DNA of 64,000 nucleotides from Pseudomonadota bacterium (GTDB lineage Bacteria; Pseudomonadota; Gammaproteobacteria; Burkholderiales; Burkholderiaceae_C). The stretch covers positions 90,999-154,998 of the forward strand of contig JAIUOW010000012.1 of the NCBI GenBank assembly GCA_020161775.1. The letters are read 5' to 3'. The position numbers and the translations under genes are program-made. Below, piece after piece: positions 28,742-38,588 of this stretch; position 1 is the first letter of the stretch, and each line of letters begins with the position of its first letter. The notes beneath the pieces were generated by a model that worked only from the letters and a program-made list of their open reading frames with translations, was not told where the DNA came from and searched no databases.

Positions 28742-29348
28742 GCTGGACCCGGTGCGCATCGGCATCGTCTCCATCAGCGACCGTGCCGCAAGCGGCGTCT
28801 ATGAAGACAAGGGCCTGCCCGCGCTGCAGGGCTGGCTGACCAGCGCGCTGCGCAACCCCATCACATTCGACGCACGGCTGATCCCCGACGAACAGGCGCT
28901 CATCAGCCAGACGCTGATCGGGCTGGTGGACGCGGGCTGCGCGCTGGTGCTGACCACCGGCGGCACCGGCCCGGCGCCGCGCGACGTGACGCCCGAAGCC
29001 ACGCTGGCCGTGGCCCACCGGGAAATGCCCGGCTTTGGCGAGCAGATGCGCCAGATCAGCCTGCGCTTCGTGCCCACGGCCATCCTGTCGCGCCAATGCG
29101 CCGTCATCCGTGACAAAAGCCTCATCATCAACCTGCCGGGCCAACCCAAGGCTATCCAGGAAACCCTGGAAGGGCTCAAATCGGCCGATGGGCAGACGCT
29201 GGCGGCCGGCATTTTTGCGGCCGTGCCGTATTGCATCGACCTGATCGGCGGGCCGTACATCGAAACCCGCGACGAGGTCTGCAAGGCGTTTCGCCCCAAA
29301 TCCGCCATTCGCACCACCGGCACCATCCGGCCCCAGGAGCCCGCATGA
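28734..29348 (+). CDS. mog: Molybdopterin adenylyltransferase
   Basis: Adenylylates molybdopterin before molybdenum insertion; its product is needed by enzymes such as NasA. The 204-residue MogA/MoaB fold has IGIVSISDRAASGVYEDKGL, VLTTGGTGPAPRDVTPEAT and IINLPGQPKAIQETLEGL. It starts within darP and overlaps the next gene by ATGA. Confidence 0.94.
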   Translation: MNELDPVRIGIVSISDRAASGVYEDKGLPALQGWLTSALRNPITFDARLIPDEQALISQTLIGLVDAGCALVLTTGGTGPAPRDVTPEATLAVAHREMPGFGEQMRQISLRFVPTAILSRQCAVIRDKSLIINLPGQPKAIQETLEGLKSADGQTLAAGIFAAVPYCIDLIGGPYIETRDEVCKAFRPKSAIRTTGTIRPQEPA

Positions 29349-30757
29349 GATTCGCGCCAGCCGCCGCACTGCTGACCTTTTTTGCTGCCGCCGCGCTGGC
29401 GCAGGCCCCCGCCACCCCTGCTCCGGCTGCCGTCCCCGAACCCAGCCTGCCCTACACCGTCAAGCCGTCCGACAAGCTGATCCGCCTGTCGCGCGACCTG
29501 CTGGTCACGCCCGGCGCCTGGGGCGAGGTGGCGAAATTCAACCAGATGAAGGACCCCAACTTCATCAAGCCTGGCCAGCGGCTGAACATCCCGCTGCGGC
29601 TGCTGAAGTACCAGCCTGCGCAGGCCCGCGTGGTCAGCGTGGCCGGTGACGTGCGCCTGGGCGGCGCCGTAGCCACCGTGGGCATGACCGTGCCCGAAGG
29701 CGCGCGGCTTGCCACCGGCGCCAACAGCTCGGCCGTGGTGGAGCTGGGTGACGGCACCCAGGTCAAGCTGCTGCCGCAGACGCTGGCCGACGTGGTGAGC
29801 AACCGCGACTACACCATGCGCGATGCCTCGGCCAGCGGCTCCACCACCTGGTTCTCGGGCCTGATCCGACTGACCCAGGGCGCGCTGGACACGCTGGCTG
29901 CCCGCATCGAGCGGCGCGCCACGCCGCTGCAGATTGAAACGCCCACCTCGCTGGTGGGCGTGCGCGGCACGCAGTTCCGCGTGGCCTATGAAGATCCGGC
30001 GACACGCAATGCCCGCACCGAAGTCGTCGAGGGCCAGGTGCGCGCCGACAACCCGGCGCAGCAAAGCGGGGCCGACCTGCCCGGCGGCACCGGCGCGCTC
30101 ATCAACCCGGCCGAGCGCGAAGTGCGCGTGGTCAAGCTATTGCCCGCGCCGGACCTGTCGGCCCTGCCGGCCGAGCTGAACAAGCCCCAGGCGCTGCTGC
30201 CCATGCCGGTGCTGGCGGGCGCCAGCGCCTTTCGCGTGCAGGTGGCCAGCGACGACCGGTTCGACCGCATCGTGCGCGACCTGAAAGTCACCACGGCCAG
30301 CGTGGACCTGGGCCAGCTGGACAACGCCAGCTGGTACACCCGGGTGCGCGGCATCGATGCCCAGGGCATCGAGGGCTTTGATTCGGTGAAGCTGGTGGCC
30401 ATCAAGGAGCCGGTGCGCTGGCGCCTGACCAGCTCCACCCTGAGCCTGCGCGACGGGCAGAACACGCTGGCGTGGACGGCGCTGCTGGACAACGGCCGCC
30501 CGCTGCCCACCCCGCGCTTCAGCCTGGAGCTGGCCAGCGACAGCGCGTTTGCCAATGTGCTGCAGCGCCTGGACGCCGCTGCGCCCAGCGTGCTGCTGGG
30601 TGCGCTCAAGCCCGGCATCTATTACCTGCGCCTGCGCCCGCTGCTGCCCGACGGCAAGACGCTGGACGCCGCCGAATACCGCATGGACCTGTCAGCCAAC
30701 TGGGGGGAAACCGTGTTTGACAACAGTTTCCCGCTGGTGCCGCTGGCCGCCCGCTGA
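29345..30757 (+). CDS. Exported LysM and FecR domain protein
   Basis: Envelope protein of unknown function, 470 residues. The signal peptide MRFAPAAALLTFFAAAALAQ is followed by a LysM-like peptidoglycan-binding module (YTVKPSDKLIRLSRDLL to IKPGQRLNIP, about 35-85). A FecR-like beta domain then runs about 90-250 (VVSVAGDVRLGGAVATVGMT, GTQVKLLPQT, LVGVRGTQFRV), and the C-terminal half is repetitive and beta-rich. FecR domains often sit in cell-surface signalling. The next two genes encode cNMP-binding domains, which hints at one module. Confidence 0.85.
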   Translation: MRFAPAAALLTFFAAAALAQAPATPAPAAVPEPSLPYTVKPSDKLIRLSRDLLVTPGAWGEVAKFNQMKDPNFIKPGQRLNIPLRLLKYQPAQARVVSVAGDVRLGGAVATVGMTVPEGARLATGANSSAVVELGDGTQVKLLPQTLADVVSNRDYTMRDASASGSTTWFSGLIRLTQGALDTLAARIERRATPLQIETPTSLVGVRGTQFRVAYEDPATRNARTEVVEGQVRADNPAQQSGADLPGGTGALINPAEREVRVVKLLPAPDLSALPAELNKPQALLPMPVLAGASAFRVQVASDDRFDRIVRDLKVTTASVDLGQLDNASWYTRVRGIDAQGIEGFDSVKLVAIKEPVRWRLTSSTLSLRDGQNTLAWTALLDNGRPLPTPRFSLELASDSAFANVLQRLDAAAPSVLLGALKPGIYYLRLRPLLPDGKTLDAAEYRMDLSANWGETVFDNSFPLVPLAAR

Positions 30758-30789
30758 CCCCCTGACCGCCAGCACCCAGGAGCGCGCAC

Positions 30790-31368
30790 ATGGAATCCAT
30801 CATCACTGAAAAGCGCGCCTGGAGCCGCTCCGAGGTGGCCGAGCTGCTGATCTCGCGCACCGCGCTGACCGAGCTCAACCTGGAGGCCGCATTGCAGATC
30901 GTGCGCCTGCTCACGCCCCAGCGCATCAAGGCCGGCACCGTGCTCATCCATGAGGGCGTGACCAGCACCGGCTACATGGCGCTGGTGCTGCAGGGCGAGG
31001 CCGTGGTCGAAAACGAAATGAGCGGCCCGCTGCATGACTCCATGGTGCTCAGCATGCTGACCAGCGGCAGCCTCTTTGGCGAGCTGGGCGTGCTGGACGG
31101 CAAACCGCGCTCGGCCACCGTCACCGCCATCACCGACATGGACATCGCCGTGCTGGACCGCCCCGCCATGGCCCGCCTGATCGAAACCGTGCCTGCGGTG
31201 GCCTGCGCACTGATGGGCGCCATCATGGCCCGCGTGGCCGAGCGGCTGCGCGCCACCAATCTCAAGGTCAAGTCCCTGACGGCGCTGAACCTGTCGCTGC
31301 AGGACGAACTGGCCACGCTGCGCGCCGGCAAGCCGGCGGTGGACGTGGATATCGGCGGCCAGGCCTGA
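30790..31368 (+). CDS. Cyclic nucleotide-binding-domain protein, copy 1
   Basis: Protein of 192 residues with one CRP-type cNMP-binding beta-roll (about 35-155): RIKAGTVLIHEGVTSTGYMA, GSLFGELGVLDGKPRSATVT. The latter is the phosphate-binding cassette with the conserved Glu and Arg. No DNA-binding helix-turn-helix follows; the C-terminal 40 residues look like a coiled coil. It is paralogous to the next gene and preceded by AGGAG. Confidence 0.88.
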   Translation: MESIITEKRAWSRSEVAELLISRTALTELNLEAALQIVRLLTPQRIKAGTVLIHEGVTSTGYMALVLQGEAVVENEMSGPLHDSMVLSMLTSGSLFGELGVLDGKPRSATVTAITDMDIAVLDRPAMARLIETVPAVACALMGAIMARVAERLRATNLKVKSLTALNLSLQDELATLRAGKPAVDVDIGGQA

Positions 31369-31391
31369 GCCAGACATCTGCGGGAGTTTGC

Positions 31392-31991
31392 ATGGAACCC
31401 TTCGTCACCGAAAAGCGCTCCTGGGACCGCAAGGACGTCGCCGCGCTGCTGGCGTCAAAGTCCGCGCTGGTCGAGCTGGATGCCGACACCGCGCTGGCCG
31501 TGGTGCGGCTCATGAGCCTGCACCGCTTCAAGGCGGGCGACGTGATCATCCAGGAAGGCGCCTCCAACACCAGCTTCCTGGTGCTGGTGCTGCGCGGCGA
31601 GGTGGTGGTGGAAAACGAGGGCCTGTCGCGGGCGGATTCCACCCTGCTGGGCGTGGTGGGACCGGGCAGCGTGCTGGGCGAAATGGGCCTGTTTGACGGC
31701 GAGCCGCGCTCGGCCACCTGCAAGGCCTCCACCGACGTGGACGCCGCGCTGCTGTCGCGCGACGCCCTGGCCGAGCTGTCACGCGCCAGCCCGCAGCAGG
31801 CCAACAAGCTGCTGGCCACCCTGCTGGCCCGCCTGACCGCGCGGCTGCGCACCATCACCAAGAAGCTGCGCCAGGCCGACCGCGTCAACCACACGCTGCA
31901 AACGGAGCTGGGCCAGCTGAAGGCTGCTGCCGCCGCCAGCGCCGCACCCAAGGCCGCGCCGCCGCCCGACAGCGGCATGATCCGGCTGTAA
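31392..31991 (+). CDS. Cyclic nucleotide-binding-domain protein, copy 2
   Basis: Tandem paralogue of the preceding gene, 199 residues. Both begin with a similar acidic helix (EKRSWDRKDVAALLASKSAL). The cassette GSVLGEMGLFDGEPRSATCK keeps the Glu and Arg expected to bind cNMP. A coiled coil with RLRTITKKLRQADRV and an Ala/Pro tail replace any helix-turn-helix. Its partner is unknown. GGGAG precedes the ATG. Confidence 0.88.
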   Translation: MEPFVTEKRSWDRKDVAALLASKSALVELDADTALAVVRLMSLHRFKAGDVIIQEGASNTSFLVLVLRGEVVVENEGLSRADSTLLGVVGPGSVLGEMGLFDGEPRSATCKASTDVDAALLSRDALAELSRASPQQANKLLATLLARLTARLRTITKKLRQADRVNHTLQTELGQLKAAAAASAAPKAAPPPDSGMIRL

Positions 31992-32007
31992 CGCAGTTTT
32001 CGCGGGC

Positions 32008-32790
32008 CTACTTGCCCACGAGCTGGTTCAGCTTCTCGGCCTCAAAGCATTCCTTGCGGGCCGCATCGTCGGGCACGCAGTCACCTGCCTCGCGCGAATC
32101 GCGCGCGGCCGACAGCTTTTCAATCGCCTGCCACAGCAGGGCAATCTGGTGCTCCTGGCCGGCCGCGTTGTCGATCAGGCCCTTCATGGCCTGGCTCAGC
32201 GGGTCGTCTTCCAGCGTGATGCCGTAGGCCTCGAACTTTTTCTCGTGCGTGGTCACGTCGGCGCTGGTGCCCTCCTTGGAAGGGATGATGCGCGCCGGAA
32301 TGCCCACCGCCGTGGCGCCCGCGGGCACGGGCTTGATGACCACGGCATTGCTGCCGATCTTGGCGCCGTCGCCCACCACAAAGCCGCCCAGCACCTTGGC
32401 ACCGGCGCTGACCACCACGTTGCGGCCCAGCGTGGGATGGCGCTTTTCGCCCTTGTACAGCGAGGTGCCGCCCAGCGTCACGCCCTGGTAGATGGTGCAA
32501 CCGTCGCCAATCTCGGCGGTCTCGCCCACCACCACGCCCATGGCGTGGTCAAAGAACACGCGCTCGCCGATCTTTGCGCCAGGGTGGATCTCGATGCCCG
32601 TGAGCCAGCGCGCCACATGCGAGATGAAACGGCCGGGCCACTTGAGGCCATTCGTCCAGCACCAGTGGGCGGGGCGGTGCAGCCAGATCGCATGCAGGCC
32701 CGGATAACAGGTCACCACCTCCCACGTGCTGCGCGCGGCAGGATCGCGGTCGAGGATGCACTGGATGTCGGAGCGGATGCGGGCAAGCAT
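32008..32790 (-). CDS. cysE: Serine O-acetyltransferase
   Basis: First step of cysteine synthesis from serine. The 260-residue protein has the N-terminal helical domain (MLARIRSDIQCILDRDPAAR) and a left-handed beta-helix of hexapeptide repeats. The catalytic histidine is in FFDHAMGVVVGETAEIGD, followed by GVTLGGTSLYKGEKRHPT and VGIPARII. The tail after about 200 is an extra helical region. It lies 32 nt downstream of trmJ on the same strand. Confidence 0.95.
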   Translation of the reverse strand: MLARIRSDIQCILDRDPAARSTWEVVTCYPGLHAIWLHRPAHWCWTNGLKWPGRFISHVARWLTGIEIHPGAKIGERVFFDHAMGVVVGETAEIGDGCTIYQGVTLGGTSLYKGEKRHPTLGRNVVVSAGAKVLGGFVVGDGAKIGSNAVVIKPVPAGATAVGIPARIIPSKEGTSADVTTHEKKFEAYGITLEDDPLSQAMKGLIDNAAGQEHQIALLWQAIEKLSAARDSREAGDCVPDDAARKECFEAEKLNQLVGK

Positions 32791-32822
32791 GAGTTTGGGT
32801 TATATCGTTCTGGCCGGACAGT

Positions 32823-33560
32823 CTATCGCTTGCCTCTGGCGGCTGCTTCGGCCATCGCCTTGGCAACACCACGAAGAATGTGGACTTCCTCCTGCGTGAC
32901 CTGCGCGCGGTTGAAAAGCTGATTAAGGCGCGGCATGAGCTTCTTTGGCGCGGCCGGGTCCAGAAAGCCGATGTCCACCAGCGACCGCTCCCAGTGGTCC
33001 AGCAGGCCGGCCACGGCCTTGGCATCGGCAAACACCGGCTCCGCGGTAGACGGCTGCACGGCAAACCCGCCCAGCGCCATGCGCCATTCGTAGGCGATCA
33101 CCTGGATTGCCGCGCCCAGATTCAGCGAGCCGAACGCCGGGTTGGTGGGAATGCTCAGGCAGGTATGGCAGCGGTACACATCGTCATTGGCCATGCCAAA
33201 ACGCTCGGAGCCGAACAGGAAAGCCACGCTGTGGCCCTGCGGTGCCAGCGCCGCGAAATGCTCACGCGGCGCCAGCGTGGGCGGACCGAAGTCGCGCGGC
33301 GTCATGGCGGTGGCGCACAGGTGCGTCACGCCGTCCAGCGCTTCATCCAGCGTGGCCACGATGCGCGCGTTGTGCAGCACATCCAGCGCCCCGCTGGCGC
33401 GCTGGATGGTTTCCTCCCGGCGCAACACGTTGTCCCAGCGCGGGGCCACCAGCACCAGGTCGTCAAAACCCATGACCTTCATGGCCCGCGCGGCGGCGCC
33501 CACATTACCGGCATGGCTGGTGTTGATGAGGATGAAACGGGTGGAACCGCGGGGCTGCAT
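32823..33560 (-). CDS. trmJ: tRNA/rRNA methyltransferase, TrmJ family
   Basis: SPOUT-class SAM-dependent 2'-O-methyltransferase that in E. coli modifies position 32 of tRNAs. The 245-residue protein has [20 protein letters not shown] at the N-terminus, [12 protein letters not shown], and the knot motif [23 protein letters not shown] 33558-33560 (MQPRGSTRF) is chosen; the in-frame upstream codons come from a repeat region. Confidence 0.92.
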   Translation of the reverse strand: MQPRGSTRFILINTSHAGNVGAAARAMKVMGFDDLVLVAPRWDNVLRREETIQRASGALDVLHNARIVATLDEALDGVTHLCATAMTPRDFGPPTLAPREHFAALAPQGHSVAFLFGSERFGMANDDVYRCHTCLSIPTNPAFGSLNLGAAIQVIAYEWRMALGGFAVQPSTAEPVFADAKAVAGLLDHWERSLVDIGFLDPAAPKKLMPRLNQLFNRAQVTQEEVHILRGVAKAMAEAAARGKR

Positions 33561-33612
33561 GGGGGTGGATTGTCGCCCCATTGGCCACCCCATTCGTGCT
33601 GGGCCAGGTATT

Positions 33613-33743
33613 GCTCCCTCTCCCACTGGGAGAGGGCTGGGGTGAGGGCGCGCGTCGCGGCCAAGCTGGCGCCACTCAACCTTGGTTGGCGAGCGCGCCA
33701 GCTTTACCACAAAAGATGCCCTCTCCCAGCGGGAGAGGGAGCA
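33613..33743. repeat. REP-like palindrome pair between trmJ and suhB
   Basis: CCCTCTCCC-ACT-GGGAGAGGG (33616-33636) and CCCTCTCCC-AGC-GGGAGAGGG (33719-33739) are inverted copies of one element, both headed by TGCTCC on the outer side. A further perfect inverted repeat, AAGCTGGCGC (33663-33672) with GCGCCAGCTT (33695-33704), lies between them. The pair is related to that in nrtB. It fills most of the 273-bp gap. Confidence 0.8.
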
Positions 33744-33833
33744 CTACGGACGTCCGCCGGGTTTCGTGGGAAAATATGGCCCATTCGCGCCCCCGCATCG
33801 CCGGAGCGGCCCCGCAGCTCTTCTGAACAATTC

Positions 33834-34823
33834 ATGTCGTCCCCCAACCTGCACCCCATGCTCAACGTGGCCATCAAGGCCGCACGCGCCGCCGGCGCCA
33901 TCATCAACCGCGCCGCGCTGGACGTTGAAGCCGTGCGCATTTCACAAAAGCAGGTCAATGACTTCGTCACCGAAGTCGACCACGCCAGTGAAGCCGCCAT
34001 CATCGAAACACTGCTCACCGCGTACCCGGGGCACGGCATCCTGGCCGAGGAATCGGGCAGCGAGCACGGCAACAAGGATTCAGACCACATCTGGATCATC
34101 GACCCGCTGGACGGCACCACCAATTTCATCCACGGCTTTCCGGTCTATTGCGTGAGCATTGCACTGGCCGTCAAGGGCAAGGTCGAGCAGGCTGTGATTT
34201 ACGATCCCACGCGCAACGACCTGTTCACCGCCACCAAGGGCCGCGGTGCCTTCATGAACGAACGGCGCATCCGCGTGAGCAAGCGCACCGACCTGCGCCA
34301 GTGCCTGATCTCCACCGGCTTTCCGTTCCGCCCCGGCGACAACTTCCAGAACTACCTGGCCATGATGTCCGACGTGATGCAGCGCACCGCCGGCCTGCGC
34401 CGCCCCGGCGCCGCCGCACTGGACCTGGCCTACGTGGCCGCCGGCTTCACCGACGGTTTCTTTGAAACCGGCCTGTCGCCCTGGGACGTGGCTGCGGGTT
34501 CGCTGCTGGTCACCGAGGCCGGTGGCCTGATCGGCAACTTCACCGGCGAGCCCGAATTCATGGAACACAAGGAATGCGTGGCCGGCAACCCGCGCATCTA
34601 CGGCCAGCTGGTGCCCATCCTGTCCAAATACTCCAAGTTTGCAGGCGTGGACGACAAGATGCGCGTGGCCCGTGCCGCCGCCCATGCGCCGGGCGCCGAC
34701 CCGGCGGACGTGTACGCCCGCAGCACCGTCGGCCTGGACAGCGCCGACGCCACCGATACCGAGGCCGCCCCAGCGGCCCCACCCGCCCCGCGCAAGACCA
34801 TGCGCGTGCGCAAGGCGTCCTGA
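33834..34823 (+). CDS. suhB: Inositol-1-monophosphatase family protein SuhB
   Basis: Mg-dependent phosphatase of the IMPase superfamily; SuhB also contributes to rRNA antitermination in E. coli. The 329-residue product has metal-site motifs [36 protein letters not shown] and the C-terminal [18 protein letters not shown]. The last 50 residues (Ala/Pro/Asp-rich, ending [11 protein letters not shown]) extend beyond the usual 265-270. The start ATG is at 33834. Confidence 0.93.
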   Translation: MSSPNLHPMLNVAIKAARAAGAIINRAALDVEAVRISQKQVNDFVTEVDHASEAAIIETLLTAYPGHGILAEESGSEHGNKDSDHIWIIDPLDGTTNFIHGFPVYCVSIALAVKGKVEQAVIYDPTRNDLFTATKGRGAFMNERRIRVSKRTDLRQCLISTGFPFRPGDNFQNYLAMMSDVMQRTAGLRRPGAAALDLAYVAAGFTDGFFETGLSPWDVAAGSLLVTEAGGLIGNFTGEPEFMEHKECVAGNPRIYGQLVPILSKYSKFAGVDDKMRVARAAAHAPGADPADVYARSTVGLDSADATDTEAAPAAPPAPRKTMRVRKAS

Positions 34824-34903
34824 GCCCGCCGGTTGCCATTCGGCAACCGGTCCTACAGACGGCAAAGGCTTCGCGCGCCATGATGGCCGCAGGAGGTTTT
34901 GCC

Positions 34904-35959
34904 GTGGATTTTTCGACATTCCCACCCTGGGCCATCACGGCCCTAGCGGCGTTTGCAGCCGCCCTGGCCGCACTCGTCGCGCACCGCATTGCCTGGCTGG
35001 TGCTGCTGCGCATCACTCTGCCCACGCCATTGATGCACACGGTGGTGCAAGCGTGCAGCCGCGCCGCGCGGGCGGTGCTGCCGCTGCTGGCGCTGCAACT
35101 GGTCTGGCAGGCCGCGCCCGACGACCTGCGCTGGATCAACAACATCCGCCACTTCAACGGCCTGGCCCTGATCGCCGCGCTCACCTGGCTGGCCAGCGCG
35201 GCCATCGGCGGCGTGGCCGATGGCGTGATTGCCCGACACCCGGTTGACGTGGCCGACAACCTGCAGGCGCGGCGCATCCACACCCAGGCGCGCGTGCTGT
35301 CGCGCACGGCCATGTTCATTGCGCTGCTGGCGGGCGTGTCGCTGATGCTGATGACGTTTCCGGGCGCGCGCCAAGTGGGCGCCAGCCTGCTGGCATCGGC
35401 CGGCGTGGTGGGCATCGTGGCCGGTATCGCGGCGCGGCCGGTGTTCAGCAACCTCATTGCCGGGCTTCAGATCGCGCTGTCGCAGCCGATCCGTATTGAC
35501 GACGTGCTGATCGTGGAAAACGAATGGGGCCGGGTGGAGGAAATCACCGGCAGCTACGTGGTGCTGCGCATCTGGGACGACCGGCGCCTGATCATCCCGC
35601 TGCAGTGGTTCATTGAACACCCGTTCCAGAACTGGACGCGCACCAGCTCGGCATTGCTGGGCACCGTGTTCCTGAACGTGGACTTCACCATGCCGCTGGC
35701 GCCACTGCGCGCCGAGCTGGAGCGCATCGTGAAAACCATGCCCGAATGGGACGGCCGTGTGGTGAAGCTGCAGGTCACCGACACCACCGAGCGCACCATG
35801 CAGCTGCGCATCCTGGTCACCGCGCAGTCCGCTGGCCTGGCATTTGACCTGCGCTGCAAGGTACGCGAGGCGATGATTGACTTCATGCAGCGCGAATACC
35901 CCCGCCAGCTGCCCACACTGCGGCTGGACGCCACGGCCGCAGATCCGGCCACCGCCTAG
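34904..35959 (+). CDS. Mechanosensitive ion channel, MscS family
   Basis: Small-conductance mechanosensitive channel-like protein of 351 residues. About four N-terminal membrane helices precede the pore helix [20 protein letters not shown] and the beta domain with [37 protein letters not shown]. The start is read as GTG 34904, because a perfect AGGAGG (34891-34896) sits 7 nt before it; in-frame ATGs at 34880/34883 have no such site. Confidence 0.9.
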   Translation: MDFSTFPPWAITALAAFAAALAALVAHRIAWLVLLRITLPTPLMHTVVQACSRAARAVLPLLALQLVWQAAPDDLRWINNIRHFNGLALIAALTWLASAAIGGVADGVIARHPVDVADNLQARRIHTQARVLSRTAMFIALLAGVSLMLMTFPGARQVGASLLASAGVVGIVAGIAARPVFSNLIAGLQIALSQPIRIDDVLIVENEWGRVEEITGSYVVLRIWDDRRLIIPLQWFIEHPFQNWTRTSSALLGTVFLNVDFTMPLAPLRAELERIVKTMPEWDGRVVKLQVTDTTERTMQLRILVTAQSAGLAFDLRCKVREAMIDFMQREYPRQLPTLRLDATAADPATA

Positions 35960-35984
35960 AATTCCGGGCTACCCCCGGAATCGA

Positions 35985-38588
35985 ATGACCACGCCAGAAG
36001 CCCCGCCGCACACGCCGATGATGACCCAGTACCTGGGTCTCAAAGCGGACTTCCCCGACACCCTGCTGTTCTACCGCATGGGGGATTTCTACGAGCTGTT
36101 CTGGGCCGACGCCGAGAAGGCCGCGCGGCTGCTGGACATCACCCTCACCAAGCGCGGCATGTCGGCCGGTGAGCCGGTGGTGATGGCCGGCGTCCCCTTC
36201 CATTCGGTAGAGACGTACCTGGCGCGGTTGATCAAGCTGGGCGAGTCGGTCGCCATCTGCGAACAGGTGGGCGACGTGGCCACGGCCAAGGGGCCGGTGG
36301 AACGCAAGGTGGTGCGGGTGGTGACGCCCGGCACGCTGACCGACACCGAGCTTCTCAATGACAAGGCCGAATCCTTTTTGCTGGCCGTGCACCAGGGCCA
36401 GCGCAACACGCTGGGCCTGGCCTGGCTGAGCGTGACGCAGGGCGAGCTGCACCTGGCCCAGTGCACCGCCGACGAGCTGGAGGCCTGGGTGGCGCGCACC
36501 GCGCCCAGCGAGCTGCTGTACAGCGCGGGCGTGACACCCGCGTTCGAGCAGCGGCTGAAGACATTGCGCCTGTCGTCGTCGCTGTCCCTCACGCCGCGGC
36601 CAGACTGGCAGTTTGACGCCGCCCTGGGCCAGCGCAAGCTGCTGGAGCAGCTGAAAGCCGCCAGCCTGCAGGCCTGGGGCGCCGACGCCCTGCCCGAGGC
36701 CCATGCCGCAGCCGCCGCCGCGCTCGGCTTTGCCGAGCACACGCAGGGCCGGGCGCTGAGCCACCTGCACAGCATCCGCGTGCAGCGCAGCGACGAGCTG
36801 ATCGACCTGCCCCAGACCACCCGGCGCAACCTGGAGCTGGTGCAGACCCTGCGCGGCGAGGACGCGCCCACGCTGTTTTCGCTGCTGGACACCTGCCTGA
36901 CCGGCATGGGCAGCCGCCTGCTCAAAAGCTGGCTGCTGGCCCCGCAGCGCGACCGTACCCAGGCCACCCAGCGCCTGGCCGCCATCACCACGCTGCGCGC
37001 CGGCACCTGGCAGACCCTGCGCAGCGCGCTCAAGGGCACCAGCGACGTGGAGCGCATCACCGCCCGCATCGCGCTGCGCCAGGTGCGCCCGCGCGAGCTG
37101 GTGGCGCTGCAGCAGTCGCTGCACAAGGCGCAGCAGCTGGCCCAGGCGCTGCAGGGGCTGGCAGACGGCGCGCTGGCCCCCATCGCGGCCCATCTGGAGC
37201 CGCCTCAAGGCTGCGCAGAAATGCTGGCGCGCGCCATCCTGGAAGAACCCGCGGCGCTGGTGCGCGACGGCGGCGTGGTCGCCCACGGCTTTGACGCCGA
37301 GCTGGACGAGCTGCGCGGCATCCAGGACAACTGCGACGCGTTTTTGCTGGACCTGGAAACCCGCGAGAAGGCCCGCACCGGCATTGCCAACCTGCGCGTG
37401 CAGTTCAACAAGGTGCACGGCTTCTACATCGAGGTCACCCAGGGCCAGGTGGACAAGGTGCCCACCGACTACCGCCGCCGCCAGACGCTGAAAAACGCCG
37501 AGCGCTTCATCACCCCGGAGCTCAAGGCCTTTGAAGACAAGGCGCTGAGCGCGCAGGAGCGGGCCCTTGCGCGCGAAAAATGGCTGTACGAACAGCTGCT
37601 GGATGCGCTGCAGCCGCACATCCCCGCGCTGACGCAGCTGGCGCGCGCCGTGGCAACGCTGGACGTGCTGTGTGCGCTGGCCGAACGCTCGCTCACGCTC
37701 AGCTGGTGCTGCCCGCAGTTCACCCGCGAGCCGGGCATTGACATCACGCAGGGCCGCCACCCGGTGGTGGAGGCACGGCTGGCTGAGACCGGTGGCGGCA
37801 GCTTCATTGCCAATGACACACGGCTGGGCCCCAAGCAACGCATGCAGGTCATCACTGGCCCCAACATGGGCGGCAAGAGCACCTACATGCGCCAGGTGGC
37901 CATCATCAGCCTGATGGCCAGCATCGGCAGCTATGTGCCGGCGCAAGCCTGCCGCCTGGGGCCGCTGGACGCGATCCACACCCGCATCGGCGCGGCCGAT
38001 GACCTGGCCAACGCGCAGTCCACCTTCATGCTGGAGATGACCGAGGCCGCGCAGATCCTGCATGGCGCCACGCCCGAATCCCTGGTGCTGATGGACGAGA
38101 TCGGCCGCGGCACCAGCACCTTCGATGGCCTGGCACTTGCTTCCGGCATTGCCGCGCACCTGCATGACAGGACGCGCGCCTTCACCTTGTTTGCAACCCA
38201 CTATTTCGAGCTGACCGAATTCCCGGCCAAACACCATGGGGCCGTGAACGTGCACGTGAGCGCGGCCGAATCGGGCAGCGACATCGTGTTCCTGCACGAG
38301 ATCCAGGCCGGCCCCGCCAGCCGCAGCTACGGCATCCAGGTGGCGCGGCTGGCCGGCATGCCGGCGGCGGTGGTCAACCATGCGCGCCACGCGCTGGCCG
38401 CCCTGGAGGGCCAGCAGGCCGACAGCCGTGAACAGGTAGACTTGTTTGCGCCCCCGCCCGCCAGCGCGGACGCCGGCCCGTCCCCAGCCGAAGCCGCGCT
38501 GGCGGCGATCGACCCCGACACCCTGAGCCCGCGTGAAGCGCTCGATGCGCTCTATGCGCTGAAGAAGAAATTACAGGAAAAGAAATGA
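35985..38588 (+). CDS. mutS: DNA mismatch repair protein MutS
   Basis: Mismatch-recognition ATPase, 867 residues. The N-terminal mismatch wedge [11 protein letters not shown] is intact. The connector and lever domains follow, with [14 protein letters not shown] and [19 protein letters not shown]. The ATPase has Walker [14 protein letters not shown] and Walker [19 protein letters not shown], with [12 protein letters not shown] afterward. The C-terminus ends in a Lys-rich helix. ATG 35985 fits family starts. It overlaps the next gene by ATGA. Confidence 0.98.
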   Translation: MTTPEAPPHTPMMTQYLGLKADFPDTLLFYRMGDFYELFWADAEKAARLLDITLTKRGMSAGEPVVMAGVPFHSVETYLARLIKLGESVAICEQVGDVATAKGPVERKVVRVVTPGTLTDTELLNDKAESFLLAVHQGQRNTLGLAWLSVTQGELHLAQCTADELEAWVARTAPSELLYSAGVTPAFEQRLKTLRLSSSLSLTPRPDWQFDAALGQRKLLEQLKAASLQAWGADALPEAHAAAAAALGFAEHTQGRALSHLHSIRVQRSDELIDLPQTTRRNLELVQTLRGEDAPTLFSLLDTCLTGMGSRLLKSWLLAPQRDRTQATQRLAAITTLRAGTWQTLRSALKGTSDVERITARIALRQVRPRELVALQQSLHKAQQLAQALQGLADGALAPIAAHLEPPQGCAEMLARAILEEPAALVRDGGVVAHGFDAELDELRGIQDNCDAFLLDLETREKARTGIANLRVQFNKVHGFYIEVTQGQVDKVPTDYRRRQTLKNAERFITPELKAFEDKALSAQERALAREKWLYEQLLDALQPHIPALTQLARAVATLDVLCALAERSLTLSWCCPQFTREPGIDITQGRHPVVEARLAETGGGSFIANDTRLGPKQRMQVITGPNMGGKSTYMRQVAIISLMASIGSYVPAQACRLGPLDAIHTRIGAADDLANAQSTFMLEMTEAAQILHGATPESLVLMDEIGRGTSTFDGLALASGIAAHLHDRTRAFTLFATHYFELTEFPAKHHGAVNVHVSAAESGSDIVFLHEIQAGPASRSYGIQVARLAGMPAAVVNHARHALAALEGQQADSREQVDLFAPPPASADAGPSPAEAALAAIDPDTLSPREALDALYALKKKLQEKK

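Noticed and set aside
32880-33833. Upstream in-frame extension of suhB, giving a 647-residue protein
   Set aside because: The extension runs antisense through trmJ and the REP-like pair. SuhB homologues start at the [10 protein letters not shown]-type sequence at 33834.
35883-38390. 835-codon open frame opposite mutS
   Set aside because: A shadow of the mutS coding strand; the translation is low-complexity and matches no family.
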